64,000 nucleotides of DNA from Hydrangea macrophylla (Eukaryota > Streptophyta > Magnoliopsida > Cornales > Hydrangeaceae): the NCBI GenBank assembly GCA_033977485.1, contig CM066985.1, positions 71,657,045 through 71,721,044 of the forward strand. Reading direction: 5' to 3'. Shown in pieces: positions 10,683-23,222 of the stretch (position 1 is its first letter; every line of letters begins with the position of its first letter). Below the pieces are notes generated by a model. The model saw only the letters and a program-made list of their open reading frames with translations. It was not told the DNA's origin and searched no databases. The translations under genes and the position numbers were made by a program.

Positions 10683-11357
10683 TCTTTGTGTATATTTTTA
10701 ATTTTTCAAAACCAATCTCTCTCTCACTCTCTCTCTCTCTCTCTCTCTTAATCTTTGTGTATATTTTTAATTTTTCAAAACCAAGCCCTAAACAACCCAA
10801 GTCTTAAGATATGTTTGCTTTCCTAGTTTAATTTCCCTTTTTCTCATTTAGAAAAATGATCTGTGTATAATGTATCGTATTCCACTATTCCCCTTTCTTA
10901 ATCTTTGTTTATGTTTTGGATTTTTCAGAGCCAAGCCCTCACTAACTCAAGGTATGTTTGTTTTCCTAGTTTTTTTTTTTTTTTTTTTTTCCCCCCCTTT
11001 TCTCATTTAGTGATACTGACACTAGATATCTGATTTATAGATGGCTGATTTGTGTAGTTATTTCCCCCCCTTTTTCTCATTCGTAGTATCATACCGTGAT
11101 TGTGAAATCCTATGCATAATAGTAGATAGCTGATTTGTGTAGTTTTTTTTCCCCATTTTCTGATTTGGTGATATTGAAATCCTAAGCATAGTGAAATCCT
11201 AATCCTAATCCCATTTTATGATTTTTGATTTCCTAGTTTTTTAAACCCACTAACAATAATAATAGTGAAATCCTATGCATTTTCTAATTTTTGATTTCAT
11301 AGTTTTTTTTTTTTATTTCTCATTGATTTTTTTTGTTTTTTGTTTTTTACTAAACTC

Positions 11358-11986
11358 TGCTGAAATCTAATGGATATGAAACTTCAAATAAATAGTGACT
11401 AAACTTAAGATCGAAACACGCATGAATACGATGTCCGAAAAATAAGTTTATATCCCACACACCGTTGTTTTGTGGACTACGGCGCCTTGTTCTTGAGGAT
11501 ACTACAATCTAACAATTGAAGTACAACTCAACTTCAATTGTTCTGCAGAATCGTATGTATATAAGTTGCTCTCAATGACTCTAGAATAGATGAAGAAGAG
11601 AAGATAAAATCTGTGAAAAGTATATCAAAACTAACTAACTATATTGTATATATAAAGGTGTCTATTGGGTAAGAGATGTCTCTCTACACAAACAGTTGTG
11701 TCCTAATACCTATACACTACATATATAATAGTAAATACATGTTTACCTGTCATTAGAACAGATGAAGTTCAAATAAATTCGAATGCCCTTCTGCCAGAAT
11801 TTGTTTAAAACTTCTTATAGCCCGGTCGACCAGTCGAAGGGACCCAGTCGACCGGTCGAAAACCCCTCTACTAGAATCTTGAAACTTAATGTTCCAAGCC
11901 TTTCCTTGAGCATTGAGCCAGTCCATGGCAATCCTAACGATCCCCTTGAGCTTACATAAGCTCCCATTCACACCCCAAATCTAACA
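11358..11986 (-). repeat. 3' LTR of the Copia element
   Basis: 629 bp. It lacks about 60 bp present near 22500-22575 of the other LTR. Contains a run of TCGAC words around GGTCGACCAGTCG. Confidence 0.85.
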
Positions 11987-12330
11987 TTTCCCCACATGTG
12001 AATGATTATGGCTACCTAAACAAAAATGAAATTTAATAACTACGAGAGCAATTCACGGACTTGCGATGCATTAGAAGAGTGTCTTTTGGACTTGGACTTG
12101 AACTTTCCCTTAGTGAATATCTACTGGATTTACTCGGTGATGCAGTGTACATTAAGTACTGAACTATTCAACATTTTAGTGTAAACAACACTAGATAACA
12201 CACACAACATATCCTTGTACAACATTATCATTATTCCTGAGAACTCTTAGAGAACCAAGCCTTTGAAGTTCTCATAGAAGCGACCCCACTTCCATTCTCA
12301 TATAGGTGATACCAATTAAGAGTACTATAA

Positions 12331-12852
12331 TTAATCATCAATATCATTAAATGTAAGCATAACCTCAACAAATTTTATTACACATTTAAATAAACATGAA
12401 TGATGCCACAATGAATGTGTGTTTACAACATGAACTTTTCCAACTAGTTTTCCTATTGAACCTAGATCTTGGAATCTCCAGTCAACTAGGTTAGGTTTCC
12501 GCCAGGTTGTTCGAAGTATTGGCTTTAGGCCCATTCCTTTCATCGTATATTGAACTTGATCTCTAGGCAATCCTTTCGTAAGAGGATCCGCAATGTTTTC
12601 TTTCGATTTGTCATAGTCAATAGTGATTGCACCACTAGAGAGCAGCTGCTTGATTGTATTGTGTCTCCTTCTTATGTGTCTTGAATCGCCATTATACACG
12701 ACATTCTTAGCTATGAAAGATGCCACATTGCAGTCACAATGCACAACTATGGCCGATACTGGTTTTGGCCATAATGGAATATCTTCTAGGAAGTTCTGAA
12801 GCCATTCAACTTCCTCACCCGCCTTATCTAAGGTTATGAACTCCGATTCCAT
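12331..12852 (-). pseudogene. Copia RNase H domain
   Basis: The frame reads ESEFITLDKAGEEVEWLQNF, then VVHCDCNVASFIAKN, HIRRRHNTIKQLL and NIADPLTKGLPRD, the usual C-terminal Copia RNase H motifs. Its normal N-terminal part lies across a frame break above 12852. Upstream, 13024-13230 holds the linking stretch with [14 protein letters not shown]. Confidence 0.8.
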
Positions 12853-13023
12853 CTTCGAACGTGCTACACATGTTTACTTAGTTGATTTCCAAGAAATCGC
12901 AGCTCCACTTAAAGTGAATATATATCCACTTGTGGACTTAGTCTCTTGACTATCTGAAATCCAATTCGCATCGGAATATCCCTCTAATATGGGTGGGGTA
13001 TCGTGTGAAGTGCAAACTATAGC

Positions 13024-14064
13024 TCATGGTAGATATCTTAACACTCTTACAAGAGTGTCCCAATGATCTCTACCCAGATTGCTAGTGTATTTAGCAAGCC
13101 TTCCCACCGAATATGTGTACATCAAACTCCCTATTACTTGCGAATATTCAAGTTGGGATATGCTTTCACCCAAATTCTTCCTCAACTTACAATTGGCATC
13201 AAACGGTGTTACAACCGACTTGCTATCCATTTGTCCAAACTTCTTTTATATTTTCTCAACATAATGTGATTGTGTAAGAAGATATCCTTAGGAAGTTTAT
13301 CTTACTTGGACACCAAGAATAACATCGGCTTTACCCATGTCTTTCATGTCAAAACTTGAGCTTAACATTTTCTCAGTTTGTCGACACACTTTATGTTCTT
13401 GTCCCTTTACAACAATCCCTTCTGGTTGTTCTATATAGATCTCCTCATTTAGATCTCCATTGAGGAACGCGGTCTTTACATCCATTTGATGTAATTTTAG
13501 GTTATAAACGGCGGCTATAGTGATTACCATTCTAATGGAAGTAATTCTAGTAATCGGGGAATAAGTATCAAAGAAATCTATTCCCTCTTTTTATCTATAG
13601 CATGTTGCGACTAGTCTAGCGTTGTACTTATCCATGGTACCATCGACTTTTAGTTTCTTCTTAAAAATCCATTTGCAACCAATTAGTTTATTACCCGGAG
13701 ATAAGTCAACCAACTCCCATGTATGGTTTTGCATAATGGAGTCTACTTCACTATTTACTGCTTCTTGCCAATAAGGCGCTTCGGGTGTACTTATATCCTT
13801 GTTAAAGGTTTGAGATTCACCTATGGTAACTAGTGTCACAAAATCCGATCCAACAGAAGTAGCTTTCCTAGCTCGTTTACTTTTTTTAGGAGCAACTTCG
13901 ATTTCTTCGTCGTTCTTAGAACTTGAAGAAATCTCTTCTATACTTCTTTTAGGCGCTGAATTTTGTCTTCCTTCCCTAAAAGGAAAGATGCATTCGAAGA
14001 ACTCAACATCTACCGATTCCATGAATGTGTAGACACGAATGTCTACATTCTCGCACTTAACCAC
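13024..14064 (-). pseudogene. Copia reverse transcriptase, catalytic core deleted
   Basis: Frame 13591-14064 carries the start of the domain (WQEAVNSEVDSIMQNHTWEL, LIGCKWIFKKKLKVDG). Frame 13297-13530 carries LHQMDVKTAFLNGDLNEEIY, then jumps from QPEGIVVKGQEHKVCR straight to a stretch ending SSFDMKDMGKADVILGV. The segment that normally lies between, including the Y-x-D-D active site, is absent. The element therefore could not reverse-transcribe itself. Confidence 0.8.
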
Positions 14065-14905
14065 AAGGAAATGATATGCAGCACTATTGTTAGCATAACC
14101 GATAAATACACAATCTACGGTCTTAGGTCCTAGTTTCGTTCGTTTAGGAAGCGGAACTTATACCTTAGCTAGGCACCCCCACACTTTGAGCTTTTTATAT
14201 AAGGCTACTCTACCTTTCCAAACTTCATAAGGAGACTTGCTAGTCGTCTTATGTGGAATTCTATTAAGAATGACATTCACTGTAAGAATGGCATCCTCCT
14301 ACAAGTTGTGTGACACACCCGAGCTATTTAGCATAACATTTGTCATTTCCTTGAGGGTTCTATTTTTCCTCTCAGCTACACCATTTTGTTGTGGGGTATA
14401 CAGAGTAATGGTTTCATGAATAATCCTATTATTAGCACAATACTTGGCTAGTGGAGTTGAATCATATTCACATCCTTTATCCGATCTAACTCGTTTTATT
14501 GTTCTAGATAATTGATTTTCAATTTCAGCTCTATATGTCTTAACATGTGCATTGTTTCATCTTTAGAACTAAGTAAGTAAACATAACAATGTCTACTACT
14601 ATTATCTATATATGTAACAAAGTATTTCTTTTTACCTCTTGTTGGAGTTAGTTTTAAATCACATAAGTCGGTATGAATTAAGTCTAGTAATCCACTCGTT
14701 CTATCTATGGATTTAAATGACTTTCTAGAAAATTTTGATTCTACACATGTTTCACATTTATGTGGCTTGTCAATTGCAAATTTAGGCAATAATCTAAGAT
14801 TAATCATTTTAAGCATGTATTTGAAATTCACATGTCCTAATCTAGAATGCCACAATGAACTCAACTCAACAATATGAGAATAAGCTATAGCATTCTCATC
14901 TATTA
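14065..14905 (-). pseudogene. Copia integrase region
   Basis: Frame 14496-14864 has the pre-integrase and zinc-binding part (SLWHSRLGHVNFKYM, KCETCVESKF) and the first catalytic Asp region (LDLIHTDLCDL, YFVTYIDNSSRHCYVYLL). The DDE remainder continues to 14065 with several frame changes. It is cut at 14905 by the Helitron; the preceding codons continue at 18251. Confidence 0.75.
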
Positions 14906-15521
14906 TCTATAACTAAAAGCGGAGAGTGAGCCCTGTGATGAACATTCAGTTGGCACGTGTACTATTCTCTTTCCTCTTTTAGATTATATCAGCATTTACA
15001 CGAGAAAAACTGAAACGCTGAAACGCCCCCCCCCCCCGTTTCCTCTTTCCACCTCTGTGTTTCTCCAATTTTTTCGTCCTCACCACCACTACGAGCGATC
15101 GGATCTCTCTGCCTCTACGAACATCACCAGCGGCGGACATCACTTTGCATGTAATCTACTAATTTTTTCGTATAGGTTTTGTTTGCTTAATTTTCCAAAT
15201 CATATACTGGTAATTTTTGGGTTTACAGTTCTATATTTTTGTGGTTTTTCTGATTTTCTTCTCTGATCCATATTGCCCAATCCAAAGATATAGCGGGGTT
15301 TGGAATTTATTTGTAGGGGTGGAGGATTTGCATTCTCAATGCCCTATCAATTTGGGAATTCGACTGAATTGGGTCACTGCAATGGAAGATCAATAAGGAT
15401 ATAAACATATATACACCATCTAATCGAGGATCAGGGGATCGTGCTCATGCCGGTCGGGCTCAGTGCCGGTTATGCCCCCTCGACAAACTCAACTTCGTCT
15501 TGCTAATGTCAGCACACTGGG

Positions 15522-15574
<53 letters not shown>

Positions 15575-18250
15575 TTATATATATGTATGTATGTAAGTAA
15601 GTAAGTGTATGTATGTACATATGTAATATATGTATGTATGTAAAAAGACACATATAATTTATTGATTTACTTCTATTGGCTATAATCAATTGAAGTTCTA
15701 ATTTTCTTTTGATTTGCTATTATAGGCCACGAGAAATAGCTGAAGTGATCCTTTTGTGTTGTTGTGCCGCTTATACTAATAATTGCTGATGCCAGTAATT
15801 TGGTAAGATTTTGTTTGTCTTCATTCAATTTTCAATATTGCTTTACTTCCTTAATATTGGAGTTTTAATCTGTGCAAATTTTGTAAAATGATGTGGACAT
15901 TTGTTCTTCATTTACTAAAATGGGAAGTGCACCAAAGAATCACTCAAATCTGTTACCACGGAAGAAAATTGAAAATTTTAATTAAAATTTTTTTTGGGCA
16001 TGTTCTAACATGAAACATGGTAAAGTGAGTATAGGGATGATGTATAGTTGAAGAAGAAAGTGTATAATAAGACACTATTCAAATGACTTCTACTTACTGA
16101 TATTTCATACATAATCAGAATGAGAATATAGGGCTAAGTGTTTGGTGCAGTCTTAAAGATATTTTGTTTCCCCTTGTGTTTTATTTTCAATGAAGGAAAA
16201 GAAAAACGAAACAAAAACAAAGGGGAAAACTAGCTCCACTGCCACATGTGTTGGGAAATACGTTTTGGGAAAAAACAATTTGGGAAGCATAGCATTACTC
16301 TTTGATGTATATTTCTATTGAAATGGGGAAGACAAGTGGACTCCTAACTCTTCTCCCACAGTCCTCCAAAATGTAACCGGTGGACAGCATATAAGGTAAT
16401 AACTAAAAGAAACATTACAAGAACGAATTTCTATATCAAATTGCTTCACAAATTGTGAATTGGTCCAACTAATTCATGGAATGCAAAAACAGCCATTTCG
16501 GAATTAGTTGTTCAGGTTTATAATCTCTTTCAAGAATTGTTATTGGACATTCCCTTTCTTGCAGGATTTTCTGCAAGTCTATTATGACAAGTCTTTGGTG
16601 TTCAATCTACAACTTCGTCCTTATTTGGCATTGTTGAACATAAAGAAATTGTGCAGAATGAATTCACACTTGCAAGTTTTCTTTAATTTGTCTTAGAATT
16701 TTTCTACTTTGACTGATGTTCGGTGCTTCAAAAAAGGAATAAAATGTATGCATACTAAAGAATAGTAATGAATACTATCAAGACATTACTTTCAATTAAG
16801 ATCAAAATCAGAGTTATTTCAACAACATTTTATTGGCTTCCAGTTGGGACTCTTAGAGAACTATGGTCATATTAGAAAGCACACATAAGTATCTAAGTAC
16901 ATAATTAAATACAAGACCCTTGGGGTTTGATATTTATGAATACTAAACCTATATAAAGGGAAAAAAATGATCGAGTGTTCAACAAGACCAGGAAAAGAAT
17001 TTGAAGAAACAAGTGAAATAATTAACAGATAATTGCAATCATCAGGGATATATTGAGATTTGGATTGTGGCCAGTATAAGAAGTAACCTTACAAAATTGA
17101 CTGCTCAAATTGATGGAAGCTAAGAAGGATACTCTACCTCGCAACTGGGGTTTCATAGCCCCGTTTGAGTTTATCTACTATTTAATCTTTGATAGCTTAT
17201 CTCGTGGGTTGTTTTTTACTTTATCTTCTTTTGGTTGCTTTTTACTTATTGTCTGGGATCCAAAACAATTTGTTAAATACAGATACACTAATTGTAGTCA
17301 AGCACATTTTCACTCATTGTACATATTCAGATTTAGTAATTTGGTACATATGTTTTCTTCTATTTTTGCCACAGATTTTGGTCTACTGCTAAATATGACA
17401 TGTTTTTGTACTTGAGTTGCTTTGGGTTCATGCCTATCCTGTATATATAAGCTTATCCGCCTTTCTTTGCAAATCATTTTGTGCACTCTCTGGTACATGT
17501 ATATGTTCGAAACTTATGTTTTACTTATTTGATTGGCTAAAAAAAGATTAGTGAGTGTGAAGTTTTTTGAATAATAAGTTTATAACCAATACAACAATTG
17601 TGAATTGAGTAATTTATTTTATAAAGTTTTTGTTTTTCTCTTCATTTAATTGCATTGCAATTAGAATAATGCACCCTTATGTGACAACATCAGTCTTAAA
17701 TATTCAGCTTGGCTCCAGGTTGCCCCCTTCATTTGTTTTTGTTTTGTTGTATTTGGAAGCAGCATAATGGCATGGTTCAACTCCTTCATGTTTTAGCTGT
17801 GAGATAGAAGTAGGTTTAAGCAGCATCTAAGTAGGTCAAGAAGTGGATTGAATCTTTGTGGAAGAGAATAAAGGATAATCTGAACTTGTAAATTAGCGTG
17901 CGGACAAATTGAATGTCTGCCAAGTTATATATTCTTGTTCATCAGTGTTGGGAATTGGACACACATATATGTGAATGCAGGGATGGACTGATAGATTAAC
18001 ATTATTAAGAAGATTTTTGAGTTTGAGATGTTACAAAATGAGAAGAAAAAAAAAATAGTTGTGCTTTATTACATTTTTTAGATTACTTTTGTACCTTATT
18101 GCTTTTAATGGCTCAAGTAAATTACTACTACATGCGTAGATAGGATAGTGATTCTGGAATATGTTAATGTTGTCGCAAACAATGTATCCGTGTCGTGGAA
18201 TACGTTGTCACGAACAACGTGCCCGCGCATTTGCGCGGGTCACATGCTAG
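14906..18250 (+). mobile_element. Non-autonomous Helitron inside the Copia element
   Basis: The 5' end is TCTATAACTAAAAGCGG, preceded by A. The 3' end is CTAG, followed by T. A GC-rich hairpin (CCCGCGCA, TT, TGCGCGGG) lies 9 bases before the CTAG. These are the standard Helitron ends, and insertion between A and T fits. Removing 14906-18250 rejoins the Copia reading region. The body has no Rep/helicase frame. It contains a poly-C run near 15028-15039, a (CT)n microsatellite and short leader-like DNA near 15040-15160 that may be captured from a host gene, but I cannot identify a donor. Confidence 0.85.
15525..15572. repeat. (CT)n microsatellite in the Helitron
   Basis: About 24 uninterrupted CT units, followed by TATG/TAAG tetranucleotide runs to about 15640. 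The ORF that crosses it is an artefact of the repeat. Confidence 0.95.
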
Positions 18251-18572
18251 TTAATAATAATTTTAGGAGTACAATTGATCTTGAAGAGCCCTTCATTGAG
18301 GTGACCCTTTCCTACATACGTTCCTCCTTTAATTAATACAAACTTATCAGATTTGAAGACAAGCTTGAATCCTTTCTTACTAAGCATAAGACCCAAACTT
18401 TGTGTAGGTAGTAAAACACGATTCTATCCCCACAAATGTGCTTAGAAATCCCGGTATCCATCCACTAACGTTTTGAGACGGTTACAACACAAGACTCCAT
18501 GATTATAACCGCAAGATCGTCAATGTCAATCATGTTAGCTTGGTTAGGCTTCTTGTTACCATTTGGTCCTTT
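18251..18572 (-). pseudogene. Copia protease-to-integrase remnant
   Basis: Contains SKKGFKLVFKSDKFVL and GGTYVGKGHLNEGLFKIN, typical of Copia just before the integrase. Frames are shifted, and the protease part near 18400-18560 is full of stops. Confidence 0.6.
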
Positions 18573-19242
18573 TTAATGATGACATTCGCTAGCACGATGT
18601 CCGGGTATTCCACATACCCAATAATTCCTTTTTATCTTCTTGGGATCTCGGTCCTTTGACCCATTGTATATAGATTTCTTTTTTCCTCCCTTATTCTTGG
18701 ACTTAGAAGTAGGTTTTGAGGACTCATCTTCCACGAGATGAGGTTTTAGTTCCGAAGTACGTTGCTGTCTCTTTGTGTCTCCCTTGCGATTATCTTCTTC
18801 GATTCTCAAACGAACCACCAAATCCTCCACCGAAAGTTCCTTACGCTTGTGCTTGAGATAGCTTTTGAATTATTTCCACAAGGGCGGCAACTTTTCAATT
18901 ATAGATGCCACATGAAACGGTTCACTAATAGCCATCCCCTCCAAGATGATTTGGTTGATGATCACTTGAATCTCTTCCAATTGCTTGACCACCGGAATTG
19001 TGTCCACTAGTCTAAAATCCAAAAATCTGCCCACAATAAACTTCTTTGTACTGGCATCTTCAGTCTTGTACTTTTTCCCCAATGATTCCCATAATTCTTT
19101 GGTAGTAGTAATAGTCGAATAGACGTTGTAGAGAACATCTTCCAGGCCATTTAGAATATAATTACAACATAGAAAATCGGAGTGGTTCCATGCTTCCAAA
19201 GTGACCTCTTGTTCTTTTGACAGATTTTTGGTAGGAACCACC
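18573..19242 (-). pseudogene. Copia gag with altered zinc knuckle
   Basis: Frame 18870-19241 shows a Copia gag (UBN2-type) core: EVTLEAWNHSDFLCCNYILN, ELWESLGKKYKTED, FLDFRLVD. Frame 18573-18830 has a lysine-rich linker and the knuckle NYWVCGIPGHRASEC, in which the first cysteine of the CCHC is a tyrosine. The N-terminal piece (EKPEKFKGEDF) lies across the solo LTR at 21931-22080. Confidence 0.8.
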
Positions 19243-21925
19243 TGTCATGCCCCGACGTAGCATAAATATGGAAAGCATTTAATTTCCTTTATGGACCCGT
19301 ACATCGTGACAGTTTGAATGATCGATTCCGTCCCAAACGTCGAAATAATAATATAAATCAGAGTAGAGTAATTAAGGCTTATAAAATTTTTCCAAATTAT
19401 TAATTATTACAGCACGTGATCTACTAAAGGCATAACCCGCCTTGAAATAAAATAATAACTATTATCTATTACAGTCATCCTTATTACAATACTAGTTCAT
19501 AACTTAAAAACATATAATAGTAAGTTCTCCTTCAGTAGACGTTCTCAGTTCGCATAATCATATGGTCCATCATGATCAAAACCTGAAAAGCCTAGACATG
19601 AATGTCCAAGGCGCATCAACGCCGTCAGCTTATTGAAGCTGGTGAGTATTAAAAACATATGCTCGAATGTTAAACATACTCAATTACTATTTTCCATATT
19701 TCAGTTTCATAAATCAACAGAGTAACCATAGAAAGTGAATTCAATTTACAAAATAGTAAGGATAATATTCACGTATTCAATCCACACAAATATGTGACCA
19801 TGCGTGAGGACAATGCAACCATTCTCATCTCACCAACTCTTTTCTCTCGACAATACAACACCTAACTATCTCACTTTAGTATCTTTGAAACACTAAGATG
19901 ACCACACTTTAGTACAGGGGTACCTGGGAGTGTCCAGTTTGCCTCACACTTTAGTACGGGTACCAGGGAGTGTCCAATGCCTCACACTTTGACCATACCA
20001 TGCATGTCAGGGAGTGTCCAGTAGGCTACACTTTAGCACTACCACGGGTGCCAGGGAATGTCCAAGTCGGCATCACACACTTTAGCGCTACCATGGGTGC
20101 CAGGGACTGTCCAGATTTGTAACCCTCGCATTTCAAAGACACTCTAGCCATAATCTAAAAAAATATCACACTTTGGTGCACAATTACCAGACATAATCTC
20201 AACCACATACTATTTTCCACACTGACCACTACTCACCTTGCATGTACAACTGACTCCACATGAATGACATGTGACTATAAACAGATATGTAAACAACTAG
20301 TAACCAGAACAACGTGTGTACGAGGATAAATAAGTCGTAGTTAATCGCTTTCATAAACCAAACATAACAGATAGGATCCTAATTTAGTAAAATTCCCAAA
20401 CAGAACCTTAACGGCCTTTGAAAGTTGATCCAAACAGTCCCTTGACACAAAACAAACAAAAGCTGAAAACTATCAAGTCGAGCGCGCGGGCCGCCCACGC
20501 GATGTGCCCATTTTACTCTTTTCTTTAATAAAATTTCAAACTGTCAAAAAACTACATGGATCGCGCGCACGGGCCACTCGCGCTATCACACACGCGAGGT
20601 GAAGCTGAGGCTTCTTCTTCCTCACTGAAATTCCCCTATTTCAGTTTTCAATCCATTTTTGACCCATTTTCAAAACTGAAAGTATACGTAACATGTAATA
20701 TATGAATCTCTTCATTTTTCCACAAGGATTAAGAATCTAGATTCAATTTAACACGAATCAATCCGTAGCTCTCGATTTTTACGAAAAACCGAAAGACGTC
20801 AAAACTTCAATCTCAATATACTTTCTCTTATGAATGAATTCAGCTCTAATACTTTAAACATAGCATATATAACATGAAATCTTTCATAATTATCTATACA
20901 AAAATATTTTGGTTGAGTTTGAAAAGTTCATGATTTCAAGCTATGGAGTTTCAAACGTAAAGTCATCAATGGAGATTTTCAAATCAAGCTATATAAACAG
21001 AAATCAAGATATGAATTACATTAGAAGTGAGTTAATAATACTCACTGATGAAGAATACAGATTTTGTTGAGAAAGAGTAGCAAAATAAAGAAATCCAAAT
21101 TAACTCCAAGCTTCCAAGCAATGGTAGATTAAGTTCGCTCTCTCTAGAAATTTTTTGTAACTATGAACTCTCAAACTCTCTCTTAAATTCTTCAATTATG
21201 AAAATAGTGTGCAGAATGTGAAGTGTCTATGATGCATATATAGAAGAATGGATTCTGCTCAACTTGGAGCCCAAGTAGATCCTCATACACTCAACAAATT
21301 GGTTTGATTTCCATTTAACTAAATACCTTCAATACATAGATATATACATACGTATATACATATGCAGATAGATTAACTCTAAAGTGAACTAAGAGTCAAG
21401 TATAGACTCATAGGGGGCAAACATAAGATGTTTGGGAAATCAGCTTTTGGCACAACATCACCACTCACAACAATAACGCTCCCAAACAAGGCTTAACCAA
21501 TCATGAGTTTCCATAATTGGAAAAGCAAATGTCACATCTTGATTGGTGGAGAATCTCATATTGTGGGAATTCATCGCGGCATGGACAGTTTTGGACATAA
21601 ACTAGTATCTTCGCGGTACGGTGATCACCACAAAAATACAGAGAATTCATTTTAATGTAAGAAATGATTTTCCAGTTTTATAAAAAAAAAAAAAACAGTT
21701 AGTTAAAAGAAGATATTCTCACCTTTTTGAAATACCGATTTGAAATCCAACACAGGTATCACTAAACTTCTAAAATTGGCAATTTGACCCCAACAAGGAT
21801 TTTGACATAAAATAAAGCAAGTAATAAAATTTAGAACAAGAGAATTGAATTTAAAATAAAACCAGGAATACAGATTAAATATGAAAATGTAAAATTAAAA
21901 TTAAATGAAAATGCAGGTTGTTACA
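19243..21925 (-). mobile_element. Solo LTR 1 of a large-LTR family, in Copia gag
   Basis: 2683 bp from TGTCATGCCC to GGTTGTTACA (in element sense TGTAACAACC to GGGCATGACA). The flanks are perfect 5 bp copies of CCACC at 19238-19242 and 21926-21930. No internal region is present, so it is a solo LTR left by recombination between two LTRs. It shares with 23223-26232 and 51001-53531 the core GCGCATCAACGCCGTCAGCT and a set of sub-repeats in which CACACTTTAG alternates with CAGGGAGTGTCCA (about 19900-20120). The pol class is unknown; the size and ends recall chromodomain Gypsy elements. Confidence 0.88.
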
Positions 21926-22097
21926 CCACCGGGTTCTCTTGTCGTAGGATATGCGCAAGATTGAGAGTATATAAGAGCAACTTCATTTACCATTATTTGA
22001 AGTCTTCGCCCTTGAATTTCTCAGGCTTCTCGACATAAGTATTCTAGTTGTAGTAGAAGGATGGCCATTATTCCAACTATTAAAATTATTTTTCAAT

Positions 22098-22787
22098 TGT
22101 TGGAATCTAATGGATATGAAACTTCAAATAAACAGTGACTAAACTTAAGATCAAATCAGGTATGAATACATTGTCCGAAAAGCAATTTTACATCCCACAC
22201 ACTTTTTTTGTGGACTACAACGCCTTGTTCTTAAGGATACTACAATCTAACAATTGAAGTACAACTCAACTTCAATTGTTCTGTGCAGAATTGTATGTAT
22301 ATAAGTTGCTCTCAATGACTCTAGAAAATATGTAGAAGAGAAGATAAAATCTGTGAAAATTATATCATAACTAACTATATTGTATATAAGAGATGTCTCT
22401 CTACACAAATAGTTGTGTCCTAACACCTATACACTACATAAATAACAAAATATACATGTTTTCCAGCCATTAGAATAGATGAAGTTCAAACAAATTCAAA
22501 TTTCTGCATAAAAAGTGGCAACTCTTCACAAACTAGGTCTGGTCGACCGGTCGAACAGGTACGGTCGACCGATTGAATGCCCTTCTGCCAGAATTTGTTT
22601 AAAACTTCTTACAGCCGTTGACTTGATCGACCGGTCGAAGGGACCCGATCGACTGGTTGAAAACCCCTCTGCTAGAATCTTAAAACTTAAAATTCTAAGC
22701 CTTTCTTTGAGCATTGAGCCGGTCCATGGCAATCATAACGATCCCCTTGAGCTTACATAAGCTCCCATTCACACCCCAAATCTAACA
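22098..22787 (-). repeat. 5' LTR of the Copia element
   Basis: 690 bp partner of 11358-11986. Several substitutions and indels separate the two, so it is clearly older than the TR-GAG and Athila insertions. Confidence 0.85.
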
Positions 22788-22808
22788 ATCTCTTATGTAG
22801 AATTGTAG

Positions 22809-23222
22809 ATGGCTGATAAAGATTCTCCAACTAACGTGGATGCGAATCGAGTGAATGAGACAAAGATAGACGACCCCAACCCTCGCCCACCTCTCCCACC
22901 CAAGGTGAGTCAAGCTAAGAAGAATAATCCTGGTGGTAATAGGAAAAGGTCTTGGGTTTAGGATCACTTTACTATTGTTGAGAAGAATGAAAATCCGGAG
23001 TCTAGGCTTAGGGCGTCATGTAATTATTGTCCTAACACTTATGTTTGTAAACCTAAACTAAATGGGATAACCTCTTTGTCCCATCATTTCGAGCACCAGT
23101 GTCTGAATTACCCATATCGAAAAGTGGAGAAGGGTCAAACCACTTTGGGATTTAAGCCTAAAGTGGAAGGAGAAGCTACTAGCGGTCTTTGTTCCAATTG
23201 CATTTAGTGTTGACAGATGTAG
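22809..23222 (+). pseudogene. hAT transposase N-terminus with BED zinc finger, broken
   Basis: The frame opens at ATG 22809 (MADKDSPTN). It meets a TAG at 22959-22961, codon 51, where the BED domain normally has a tryptophan before DHF. It continues in the same frame with FTIVEKNENPESRLRASC, the Cys pair CNYC, and the His/Cys part SHHFEHQC, typical of BED fingers in Ac/RICESLEEPER-type transposases. A frameshift occurs near 23180, after which VPIAFSVDRC runs up to the solo LTR at 23223. The stop and frameshift show that it is dead. Confidence 0.8.

Larger units (their letters stand above)
11358..22787 (-). mobile_element. Degenerate Ty1-Copia retrotransposon, itself split twice
   Basis: LTRs at 11358-11986 and 22098-22787 share start (TGYTGRAATCTAATGGAT) and end (CCCCAAATCTAACA). 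Flanks are AACTC and ATCTC, 4 of 5. The purine tract GTGGGGAAA (minus) next to 11986 gives minus orientation. I did not find a convincing primer-binding site by 22097. Domains in order are gag, zinc knuckle, protease remnant, integrase, reverse transcriptase and RNase H, the Copia order. Coding is broken by stops, frameshifts, a Helitron and a solo LTR. The element lies in the leader intron of the hAT element. Confidence 0.85.

Noticed and set aside
10516..10800. 94-residue minus ORF with RERERE runs
   Set aside because: Antisense of the (CT)n runs in the hAT leader and intron.
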